This document shows positions 7,374-15,800 of a stretch of 32,701 nucleotides of DNA, in pieces. Below the pieces are notes generated by a model. It made no database searches and was not told the DNA's origin. It saw only the letters and a list, made by a program, of their open reading frames with translations. The stretch's first letter is position 1; each line of letters begins with the position of its first letter. Source of the DNA: Micromonospora sp. KC723 (GTDB lineage Bacteria; Actinomycetota; Actinomycetes; Mycobacteriales; Micromonosporaceae); NCBI RefSeq assembly GCF_004348595.1, contig NZ_SMKD01000061.1, positions 1 through 32,701 of the forward strand. Direction: 5' to 3'. The position numbers and the translations under genes were made by a program.

Positions 7374-8185
7374 AGCCGAGCAGGCCGTTCGAGGTGTTCC
7401 GGGCGGCGGCCCTGGCCGTCGTGGTGTTCTCGCTGGTCGCGCCGCTGCTCTGGATGGTCGCCGCGTCATTCAAGACCAACGTCGACATCTACGACACGGG
7501 GAAGGCCTTCGCCTTCTCGCCCACGCTGGACAACTACGACACCGTCCTCCAGCAGGCGAACTACGTCCAGTTCATCGGCAACAGCCTCTGGGTGGCGCTC
7601 GCGGCCACCGTGTTCTCGCTGGTCCTCGGCGTGCCGGCGGCGTACTCGATGAGCCGTTTCAACATGAAGAAGTCCGCGCTCGTCGTGCTCATGGCCCGGG
7701 TGATCCCCGGCGTCTCGCTGCTGGTGCCCTGGTACTACGTCTTCTCGAACCTGCAGATGGTCGGCGGATACACCGTGCTGATCCTCAGCCACATGTTCGT
7801 GTCGTTGCCGCTGATCGTCTACATCATGATGAGCTACTTCGACGGCCTTCCCACCGAACTCGAAGAGGCGGCCCTGGTCGACGGACTGACCCACATCGGC
7901 GCGTTCCGGCGGATCACCCTGCCGCTGTCGGTGCCCGGCGTCGCCACCGCGGGCATCCTGTCCTTCATCTTCTCCTGGAACAACTTCATGTTCGCCCTGG
8001 TGCTCTCCGGGGCCGACACCAAGACGCTACCCGTCGCGATCTTCGATTTCGTCGGCTACGCCAGCATCGACTGGGGCGGCCTGATGGCGGCGGCCACCGT
8101 GGTCACCCTGCCGATCATGCTCATCACCCTGTTCGTGCAGAAGTACATCGTCTCCGGCCTCACCGCCGGCGCCACGAAGGGCTGA
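7370..8185 (+). CDS. ABC sugar transporter permease (MalG-like)
   Basis: A 271-residue permease partner with six predicted membrane helices. The EAA loop is EEAALVDGLTHIGAFRRITL at about residues 165-184, and the C-terminus (FVQKYIVSGLTAGATKG) is the hallmark of MalG-type subunits. The ATG at 7370 overlaps the stop of the preceding permease. The gene ends only three bases before the galactonate dehydratase start, so transport and catabolism genes are on one message. The missing ATPase is presumably a shared MsiK-type protein encoded elsewhere, as is usual for actinomycete CUT1 systems. Confidence 0.92.
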   Translation: MKPSRPFEVFRAAALAVVVFSLVAPLLWMVAASFKTNVDIYDTGKAFAFSPTLDNYDTVLQQANYVQFIGNSLWVALAATVFSLVLGVPAAYSMSRFNMKKSALVVLMARVIPGVSLLVPWYYVFSNLQMVGGYTVLILSHMFVSLPLIVYIMMSYFDGLPTELEEAALVDGLTHIGAFRRITLPLSVPGVATAGILSFIFSWNNFMFALVLSGADTKTLPVAIFDFVGYASIDWGGLMAAATVVTLPIMLITLFVQKYIVSGLTAGATKG

Positions 8186-8188
8186 GAC

Positions 8189-9337
8189 ATGACGACGATC
8201 GCACGGGTCGAGACGTTCCTCGTCGCGCCGCGCTGGCTGTTCGTCCGGGTGGAGACCTCCTCCGGGATCGTCGGCTGGGGCGAGGCGACGTGCGAGGGCC
8301 GCTCCGAGACGGTCCGCACCGCCGTCGAACAGCTCAGTGAGCTGCTGGTCGGCCGGGACGCGCTGCGCATCGAGGACCACTGGCAGGTGCTGACCAAGGG
8401 TTCGTTCTACCGGGGCGGACCGATCCTGTCCAGCGCCGTCGCCGGGCTCGACCAGGCGCTGTGGGACATCGCCGGTAAGCACTTCGGCGCGCCGGTGCAC
8501 CAACTGCTCGGCGGCCCGGTCCGGGACCGGATTCGGGTCTACGGCTGGGTCGGCGGCGACGAGCCCGACGAGGTCCGCGACCAGATCAGCGCCGCCGTCG
8601 AAAGCGGCCTGACCGCGGTGAAGATGAACGCGTCCGGGCGGATGAGCGCGGTCGCCTCGGTCGCCGAACTCGACGGCGTGGTCCGGCGGGTGGCCGCCGC
8701 CCGCGAGGTGCTCGGCGACGAGCGGGACGTCGCGGTCGACTTCCACGGCCGGTTCACCCTCGCCACCGCCCGCCGGGTCGCGCCACTGCTCGAGGAGTTC
8801 CGGCCGTTCTTCCTCGAGGAGCCGGTGGTTCCGGAGAACTCGCACCTGATCGCCGAGTTCGTCCGCTCCACCACCACGCCGGTGTCGACCGGGGAGCGGC
8901 TCTACAACCGGCAGGAGTTCCTGCCGGTGCTGCAGGCCGGCATCGCGGTTGCCCAGCCGGACCTCTCGCACGCCGGCGGCATCACCGAGGTACGCAAGAT
9001 CGCCGCGCTCGCCGAGGTGTACGACGCGCAGCTCGCCCCGCACTGCCCGCTCGGACCGATCGCCCTGGCAGCCTGCCTGCAGGTCGGTTTCGCGACGCCG
9101 AACTACCTGATCCAGGAACAGAGCGTCGGCATCCACTACAACCTCGGCGCCGAAGTGCTCGACTACTGCCTCGACAAGACCCCGCTGACGTTCGTCGACG
9201 GGTACGTCGAGCGGCTCACCGCTCCCGGGCTCGGCATCGAGATCGACGAACACGCGGTGCGGACGGCGGACAAGCGCGGCCACGCCTGGCGCAGCCCCAC
9301 CTGGCGGCACCGCGACGGCTCCTACGCGGAATGGTGA
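8189..9337 (+). CDS. dgoD: D-galactonate dehydratase (enolase superfamily)
   Basis: A 382-residue enzyme, the same length as Escherichia coli DgoD and recognisably alike from the N-terminal capping domain (PRWLFVRVET) to the last residues (WRHRDGSYAEW). It removes water from D-galactonate to give 2-keto-3-deoxygalactonate. Mandelate-racemase-type catalytic residues are visible: magnesium ligands D184, E210 and E236, the DFHG His186 on the second strand, and the general-acid/base His285 in the segment LAPHCPLGPIALAACLQ. The QEQS segment near 310 also matches. It sits three bases after the permease and four bases before the aldolase. Related sugar-acid dehydratases share this fold, but the end-to-end resemblance makes galactonate the best guess. 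Confidence 0.9.
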   Translation: MTTIARVETFLVAPRWLFVRVETSSGIVGWGEATCEGRSETVRTAVEQLSELLVGRDALRIEDHWQVLTKGSFYRGGPILSSAVAGLDQALWDIAGKHFGAPVHQLLGGPVRDRIRVYGWVGGDEPDEVRDQISAAVESGLTAVKMNASGRMSAVASVAELDGVVRRVAAAREVLGDERDVAVDFHGRFTLATARRVAPLLEEFRPFFLEEPVVPENSHLIAEFVRSTTTPVSTGERLYNRQEFLPVLQAGIAVAQPDLSHAGGITEVRKIAALAEVYDAQLAPHCPLGPIALAACLQVGFATPNYLIQEQSVGIHYNLGAEVLDYCLDKTPLTFVDGYVERLTAPGLGIEIDEHAVRTADKRGHAWRSPTWRHRDGSYAEW

Positions 9338-9341
9338 TCAC

Positions 9342-9980
9342 ATGACTGTCAATCTCACCGCCGAACTCGCCGCTGCCCGCGTCCTCGCGGTCATCCGCGG
9401 CACCGACACCGCCGGCGCGATCGCCGCCGGGACCGCCCTGCTGGAGGAGGGGATACGCCTCGTCGAGGTGGCCCTCACCACGCCGGACGCCCCGCGCGCC
9501 GTGGCGGCGCTGCGCGCCGTCGCGCCCACGGGGTCCGTGGTCGGAGCCGGCAGCGTACTCACCGCCGCCGACGTCGCCGACGTGGCCGCCGCGGGCGCGC
9601 AGTTCGTGGTCACGCCGGCCGTGGTGGAGTCGATCTCCGAGGCGGTCCGCCGCGGGATCCCGGTCGCCGCCGGGGCCCTCACCCCGACCGAGGCGTACAC
9701 CGCGACGCGGATGGGGGCGTCGGCGATCAAGCTGTTCCCGGCGTCGGTCGGCGGCCCGGCGTACCTCAGGGCGGTGCGCGACCCGTTCCCGGACATCCCG
9801 TTCGTCGCGGTCGGCGGCGTGGGCCTGGACGACGTGCCCGGCTACCTCGGGGCCGGCGCGATCGCGGTGGGCGTCGGCGGCCCGCTGGTCGGCGACGCCG
9901 CCTCCGGCGGCGACCTGGCCGCACTGCGCGCCCGGGCCCGCACCTACCTCGCCGCGGCGCGCGGGTCGGTGGGCTCATGA
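9342..9980 (+). CDS. dgoA: 2-keto-3-deoxy-6-phosphogalactonate/gluconate aldolase (class I)
   Basis: A 212-residue KDPG/KDPGal aldolase of the Eda/DgoA family that splits 2-keto-3-deoxy-6-phospho-sugar acids into pyruvate and glyceraldehyde-3-phosphate. The catalytic Glu is E42 in RLVEVALTTP. The GAGSVL turn is at about 68-73, and the Schiff-base Lys is K130 in the invariant AIKLFPAS segment. A phosphate-binding GGVGLDD follows at about 158-164. The gene overlaps the kinase gene by four bases (ATGA). Whether it prefers the galacto or gluco epimer cannot be read from sequence; the presence of both galactonate and mannonate dehydratases suggests it may handle both. Confidence 0.88.
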   Translation: MTVNLTAELAAARVLAVIRGTDTAGAIAAGTALLEEGIRLVEVALTTPDAPRAVAALRAVAPTGSVVGAGSVLTAADVADVAAAGAQFVVTPAVVESISEAVRRGIPVAAGALTPTEAYTATRMGASAIKLFPASVGGPAYLRAVRDPFPDIPFVAVGGVGLDDVPGYLGAGAIAVGVGGPLVGDAASGGDLAALRARARTYLAAARGSVGS

Positions 9981-10930
9981 CCGCACCGGACCTGCTCACC
10001 TTCGGTGAGACCATGGTGTCGTTGCGCTCGGCCGGTCCGCTCGCCGCCGGCGGACCGCTGACCATGCACCTGGCCGGGGCTGAGTCCAACGTGGCCGTCG
10101 GGGTGGCCCGGCTGGGCCACCGGGCCGCGTGGGTCGGCCGGGTCAGCACCGACGAGCTCGGCGAGTACGTGCTGCGGCGGTTGCGCGCCGAGGGCATCGG
10201 CGTCGATGGGGTGACCCGGGATCCGGATCGCCCGACCGGCCTGATGTTCGTGGAGCAGCGCACCGCCGACCTGACCCGGGTGCAGTACCAGCGGTCCGGG
10301 TCTGCGGGGTCCGCCCTGCGGGCCGACGACCTGCGGGCGTCGCTGTCCGCCGGAGCCCGGATGCTGCACCTGACCGGGATCACGCCGGCGCTGTCCGACA
10401 CCGCCCGAGAAGCCACCCGGTGGGCGGCCGAGGCCGCCGCGGCGGCGGGCGTGCCGGTCTGCCTCGACGTCAACTACCGCGCTCGGCTCTGGTCCCGGAA
10501 CGCCGCCCGCGAGGCGCTCACCCCGCTGACATGGTCCGCCTCGACCGTCGTCGCCTCCGCCGACGAGCTGGACCTCGTCGGTGCCCCCGGAGCCGACGAG
10601 TCCACCGTGGTGGCGGAGCTGTTCCGGCGCGGCGTGCGGACGGTCCTGGTCAAGGTGGGTGCCGACGGTGCCCGGGCGCACACCCCGGACGGTGTCCAGC
10701 ACGCCGGTGTGCTGGCCGTGACCGCCGTCGACACCGTCGGCGCCGGGGACGCGTTCACCGCGGGCTACCTCTCCGGGTGGTTCGACGGACTGGACCTCGC
10801 CGGCCGCCTGCGTCGCGCCGCCACCCTCGGTGCCTTCGCGGTCTCCAGCCGGGGTGACTGCGAGGGGCTGCCCCGCCGCGCCGAGCTGTCCCTCCTCGAC
10901 GGGCACGAGACCGGAAGTGTCCTCCGTTAG
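9977..10930 (+). CDS. kdgK: 2-keto-3-deoxygluconate/galactonate kinase (PfkB family)
   Basis: A 317-residue ribokinase/PfkB-family sugar kinase. The N-terminal GE(T)MVSLR strand, an AGAESNVAVGVARLG substrate segment at about 33-47, and the C-terminal PfkB signature DTVGAGDAF at 252-260 are all present, with D258 as catalytic base. Family and context indicate phosphorylation of KDG/KDGal to KDPG/KDPGal with ATP, the step between the dehydratases and the aldolase. It is translationally coupled to the aldolase by overlap. A 34-base gap with its own ribosome binding site separates it from the ManD gene. It could in principle be another PfkB kinase such as a fructokinase, but the neighbours argue strongly for KDG. 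Confidence 0.85.
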   Translation: MTAPDLLTFGETMVSLRSAGPLAAGGPLTMHLAGAESNVAVGVARLGHRAAWVGRVSTDELGEYVLRRLRAEGIGVDGVTRDPDRPTGLMFVEQRTADLTRVQYQRSGSAGSALRADDLRASLSAGARMLHLTGITPALSDTAREATRWAAEAAAAAGVPVCLDVNYRARLWSRNAAREALTPLTWSASTVVASADELDLVGAPGADESTVVAELFRRGVRTVLVKVGADGARAHTPDGVQHAGVLAVTAVDTVGAGDAFTAGYLSGWFDGLDLAGRLRRAATLGAFAVSSRGDCEGLPRRAELSLLDGHETGSVLR

Positions 10931-10964
10931 CCGCCGCCACACCACGTGAAGAAAGGCACCCTCC

Positions 10965-12194
10965 GTGAAGATCGCCGCTGCCGACGTCATCGTCACCAGT
11001 CCCGACCGCAACTTCGTCACCCTCAAGATCACCACGGACGAGGGCATCGTCGGCCTGGGTGACGGCACACTCAACGGGCGGGAACTCTCGGTCGCCTCGT
11101 ACCTGCGCGACCACGTCGTACCGCTGCTGATCGGCCGGGACCCGCACCGCGTCGAGGACACCTGGCAGTTCCTGTACCGCTCGGCGTACTGGCGGCGTGG
11201 GCCGGTCACCATGGCCGCCATCGCCGCGGTCGACGTCGCCCTGTGGGACATCAAGGCCAAGGCGGCCGGCATGCCGCTGTACCAACTGCTGGGCGGCGCG
11301 TCGCGCACCGGCATCATGGCGTACGGGCACGCCTCCGGCCGCGACCTGCCGGAGCTGTTCGACTCGATCCGCCGGCACCTGGAGGACGGCTACCGGTCGA
11401 TCCGCGTCCAGACCTCCGTGCCCGGCATCAACGTTGTGTACGGCGTCGCCGCGCAGCCCAGCGCCGACGGCAAGCGGTACGACTACGAGCCCGCGCAGCG
11501 CATCCCGCTTCCGGCCGAGGAGGACTGGGACACCCGCGCGTACCTGCGCCACCTGCCCGGCGTGTTCGAGGCGGTCCGCAACGAGTTCGGCCCGGAGCTG
11601 CCCCTGCTGCACGACGGTCACCACCGGATGACGCCCATCCAGGCCGCCAAGCTCGGCAAGGAGCTGGAACCGTACGACCTGTTCTGGCTGGAGGACTGCA
11701 CGCCGGCGGAGAACCAGGAGGCGCTGCGGCTGGTCCGCCAGCACACCACCACCCCGCTGGCGATCGGCGAGGTCTTCAACACCGTGTGGGACTACCAGAC
11801 CCTCATCCGGGAACAGCTCATCGACTACGTCCGGTCCGCGGTCACCCACACCGGCGGCATCACCGCCCTGCGCAAGCTGCTCGACTTTGCCGCCCAGTAC
11901 CAGATCAAGTCGGGCATCCACGGCCCGACCGACATCTCCCCGGTCGGCATGGCCGCAGCGCTCCACCTGGACCTGGCCATCCACAACTTCGGCATCCAGG
12001 AGTACATGCGGCACGGATCCCTCACCAACGAGGTGTTCCGGCAGTCGTTCACCTTCACCGACGGCTACCTGCACCCGGGCGAGCAACCGGGCATCGGCGT
12101 CGAGATCGACGAGGAGGCCGCCGCCCGCTTCCCGTACGTCCCGGCCTACCTGCCCTTCAACCGGCTCAAGGACGGCACCGTCCATGACTGGTGA
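10965..12194 (+). CDS. manD: D-mannonate dehydratase, ManD/RspA type (enolase superfamily)
   Basis: A 409-residue member of the ManD branch of the mandelate racemase/enolase group, distinct from the galactonate dehydratase upstream. It dehydrates D-mannonate (and in some members D-gluconate) to 2-keto-3-deoxygluconate. Visible signature residues are R147 and Y159 (the Arg/Tyr pair specific to ManD), metal ligands D217, E243 and E269, H219 in HDGHHR, H319 in SGIHGPTD, and E346 in GIQEYM. Start is GTG 10965 with gaaagg about nine bases before it. Members of this family differ widely in catalytic rate, and low-activity RspA-like proteins may have another role. The surrounding kinase and aldolase favour a catabolic dehydratase here. 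Confidence 0.88.
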   Translation: MKIAAADVIVTSPDRNFVTLKITTDEGIVGLGDGTLNGRELSVASYLRDHVVPLLIGRDPHRVEDTWQFLYRSAYWRRGPVTMAAIAAVDVALWDIKAKAAGMPLYQLLGGASRTGIMAYGHASGRDLPELFDSIRRHLEDGYRSIRVQTSVPGINVVYGVAAQPSADGKRYDYEPAQRIPLPAEEDWDTRAYLRHLPGVFEAVRNEFGPELPLLHDGHHRMTPIQAAKLGKELEPYDLFWLEDCTPAENQEALRLVRQHTTTPLAIGEVFNTVWDYQTLIREQLIDYVRSAVTHTGGITALRKLLDFAAQYQIKSGIHGPTDISPVGMAAALHLDLAIHNFGIQEYMRHGSLTNEVFRQSFTFTDGYLHPGEQPGIGVEIDEEAAARFPYVPAYLPFNRLKDGTVHDW

Positions 12195-12723
12195 CCCCGC
12201 GCCCACGCGGCACGTCGTCGTGATGGGCGTCTCCGGCGTGGGCAAGACCACCCTGGCCCGGCTCCTCGCCGACGCCACCGGACTCGTCTTCGGCGAGGCC
12301 GACGAGTTCCACACCGCGGCCAACGTGGCGCGGATGCGCTCCGGTGTGCCCCTGGACGACGCGGCCCGCTGGCCATGGCTGCGCGAGCTCGCCGGCTGGA
12401 TGACCGCCCGGCACCGGGAGGGCGTCTCGACGGTGCTGGCCTGCTCCGCGCTCAAGCGGTCCTACCGGGACGTCCTGCGGGAGGGACCGCCGACGGTGGA
12501 CTTCGTGCATCTGGACGGCCCGGCCGACGTCATCCGGGCGCGGATGTCACTGCGCGCCGGCCACTACATGCCGGCGAGCCTGCTCGACTCCCAGACCGAC
12601 ACCCTGGAGACCCTCGGCCCGGACGAACGAGGCGTGGTGCTCGACCTGCGGCTGCCCGCGGCGACGCTCGTTCCGGTGGTGGCGGCGCGCCTCGGTCTAC
12701 CGGTCACCGTCAAGGACGGCTGA
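12184..12723 (+). CDS. gntK: Gluconokinase (GntK family)
   Basis: A 179-residue P-loop kinase. Walker A is GVSGVGKTT at residues 15-23, the gluconokinase GEADEFH segment is at about 37-43, and the motif CSALKRSYRD at about 83-92 is typical of the family. It would phosphorylate D-gluconate to 6-phosphogluconate. The ATG at 12184 lies inside the end of the ManD gene, an eleven-base overlap, so the two are coupled. It closes the operon, followed by a strong hairpin. No Entner-Doudoroff dehydratase (Edd) is present, so 6-phosphogluconate probably enters the pentose phosphate route. Confidence 0.9.
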   Translation: MTGDPAPTRHVVVMGVSGVGKTTLARLLADATGLVFGEADEFHTAANVARMRSGVPLDDAARWPWLRELAGWMTARHREGVSTVLACSALKRSYRDVLREGPPTVDFVHLDGPADVIRARMSLRAGHYMPASLLDSQTDTLETLGPDERGVVLDLRLPAATLVPVVAARLGLPVTVKDG

Positions 12724-12773
12724 GCCGGCGCCACGCGGTGACCCAGGACGACGACGTGGCAAGGTCAACGCCA

Positions 12774-12809
12774 CGACCGGCCCGACCGGCGCGCAGGTCG
12801 GGCCGGTCG
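12774..12809. terminator. Strong hairpin between convergent sugar-acid operon and sensor kinase
   Basis: CGACCGGCCCGACC (12774-12787) and GGTCGGGCCGGTCG (12796-12809) form a perfect 14-base-pair stem with an eight-base loop. It lies between the gluconokinase stop (12723) and the kinase stop (12823), which face each other, so it probably ends transcription from both sides. There is no clear T-run, as is common in high-GC actinomycetes. Confidence 0.7.
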
Positions 12810-12822
12810 GGCGGTCGGGGCG

Positions 12823-15800
12823 TCAGGCCGTCAGCCAACGGTGGATGCAGTGCAGCAGGTCGTCGGCGTCGACCGGCTTGGTCACGTAGTCGCTGGCGCC
12901 GGAGGAGATGCTCTTGTCCCGGTCGCCGTGCATGGCCTTGGCGGTCACCGCGATGATCGGCAGGTCCGCGTAGCGGGGCATGGCGCGGATGGCCGCGGTG
13001 GCGGCGTACCCGTCCATCTCCGGCATCATGACGTCCATCAGCACCAGATCGATGTCGTCGTGCCGCATCAACGTCTCGATGCCCTTGCGGCCGTTCTCCG
13101 CGTACACCACGTCGATGCCGTGCAGTTCCAGGATGTTGGTGAGAGCGAAGACGTTACGCGCGTCGTCGTCGACGACGAGGACCTTGCGGCCGGCCAGGGC
13201 GACGGAGAGCGGGTCGCCCGGGGCGGGCGCGTCGGCGACCACCGGGGTGAACGGCACCACCCGCTCGGGGGTGTCGACCGAGAGGTGCAGGGCGATGCGC
13301 TCCCGCAGGTCGTCGAGGCTGCGCAGAACCTCCAACGGCCGGTCGTCGGCCATCGCCTGCAGTAGGGCCTCCTGCCCGGGCGTGAGCGGGTTGCCGTGGT
13401 ACGCCAACACCGGGACGGCACGCAGGTTCAGGTCGTCGTGCAGGGCCTTGAGCAGGGCGCTGCCGCTGTCCTCGGGCATGTCGAGGTGCAGCACGAGCAG
13501 GTGGTGCCGGTTCGCGGCCAGGGTCTCCACGGCCGAGGCGGTGTCGGCAACCGTCGACACCTCGACCGGCAGGTCGGTCAGCCCGAGGGCCACACCCCGG
13601 GCCAGCAGGGTGAGCAGGCCCATGTCGTCGTGCTCCAGCACCATCACCCGCCGCAGTTGCTCGGCACGCCACTGCGCGGCCGTCTCCGTCGCCGCGGGCA
13701 CGGCCACCGGCAGCGCCGCCGGCGACTCGGTGGCGGCCGGCACGGCGGTTTCGCTGCTCGTCACGGGCAAATAGAGGGTGAAGATGCTGCCCTTGCCGAG
13801 CACGCTCTGCGCGGTGATCCGGCCACCGAGCAGGTGGGCGATCTCCCGGCTGATGGACAGTCCGAGCCCGGTGCCGCCGTAGCGGCGGCTGGTGGTGCCG
13901 TCGGCCTGCTGGAAGGCGTCGAAGATCGCTCCGAGGTGCTGTTCGGCGATGCCGATGCCGGTGTCGACGACCCGGAAGGCGATCACCTGTTCCCGTTCGG
14001 CCATGGTGGCGGGCAGTTCCTCTGGCCGGGCGCGTTCGATGCGCAACTGCACCCGCCCCTTCTCGGTGAACTTGACCGCGTTGGAGACCAGGTTGCGCAG
14101 CACCTGCCGGAGCCGCTGCTCGTCGGTGTGCAGCTGGGTCGGCACGTCGGGGCCGGTGACGATGTCCAGCTCCAGCCCACGTGGCGTGGTCAGCGGGCGG
14201 AAGGTGGCGTCGACGTAGTCACGCAGGGTGGACAGGTCGAAGGTCTCCGGGTTGATGTCCATCTTGCCGGCCTCCACCTTAGACAGGTCGAGGATGTCGT
14301 TGATCAGCTGGAGCAGGTCGGTGCCGGCGGAGTGGATGACGGTGGCGTACTCCACCTGCTTGGTGGTCAGGTTCCGCGACGGGTTCTGGGCGAGCAGTTG
14401 AGCCAGGATGAGCAGCGAGTTCAGCGGCGTCCGCAGCTCGTGGCTCATGTTCGCCAGGAACTCCGACTTGTACTTCGAGGCCAGCGCGAGCTGCTGCGCC
14501 CGGGCCTCCAGTTCCTGTCGGGCCTGTTCGATCTCGGAGTTCTTGGTCTCGATGTCGTGGTTCTGCCGGACCAGCAGCGCCGCCTTGTCCTCCAGCTCCG
14601 CGTTGGAGCGCTGGAGTTCCTCCGACCGGGCCTGCAACTCCTCGGACCGGGCCTGCAGCTCGGCCGCGAGTCGCTGCGACTCGGTGAGCAGGACGTCGGT
14701 GCGGGCGTTGGCGACGATGGTGTTGACGTTGACCCCGATGGTCTCGGTGAGCTGGTCGAGGAAGTCCCGCTGGATCTCGGTGAAGCGGCTCATGCTGGCC
14801 AGCTCGATGACGCCGAGCACCTGGTCCTCGAAGAGGATCGGCAGCACCACCAGGTGTCTCGGCGCCGCGGCGCCGAGGCTGGAGGAGACGGTGACGTAGT
14901 CGACCGGCACCGCGTCGACGACGATGGCCCGCTTGCTGAGCGCGGCCTGCCCGACGAGTGAGTCGCCGAGGGCGTACCGGCGGCGGCTGGCGTCGTGGCC
15001 GTAGCCGCCGACGACCCGCAGGGCGGTACCGTCGGTGGTGTCGTCGACCAGCAGGAAGGTGCCGAGCTGCGCCGAGACCAGCGGGGCCAGTTCGTTCATG
15101 ACCAGGCCGGCCACCACCTCCAGGTCCCGGTGGCCCTGCATCAGCCCGGAGATCCGGGCCAGGTTGGTCTTGAGCCAGTCCTGTTCCTGGTTGGTGCGGG
15201 TGGTCTCGCGCAGCGACTCCACCATCGAGTTGATGTTGTCCTTCAGCTCGCCGACCTCGCCCGGCGCGTCCACGGTGATCGACCGGGTGAGGTCGCCGGT
15301 GGCCACCGCGCTGGTCACCTCGGCGATGGCCCGAACCTGCCGGGTCAGGTTCCCGGCCAGTTCGTTGACGTTCTCCGTGAGGCGCTTCCAGGTGCCGGAG
15401 ACGCCCTCGACCTCCGCCTGGCCGCCGAGGCGGCCCTCGCTGCCCACCTCGCGGGCGACCCGGGTCACCTCGGCGGCGAACGACGACAGCTGGTCCACCA
15501 TGGTGTTGATGGTGGTCTTGAGCTCCAGGATCTCGCCCCGGGCGTCGACGTCGATCTTCCTGGTCAGGTCGCCCTGCGCCACGGCCGTGGTGACCTGGGC
15601 GATGTTGCGGACCTGGCCGGTGAGGTTGTTCGCCATGGAGTTGACGTTGTCGGTGAGGTCCTTCCAGGTCCCCGCGACGTTCGGCACCCGGGCCTGGCCA
15701 CCGAGACGCCCCTCGGTGCCCACCTCACGCGCCACCCGGGTCACCTCGTCGGCGAACGCGCCGAGGGTGTCGACCATGGTGTTGATGGTCTGGGCCAGGA

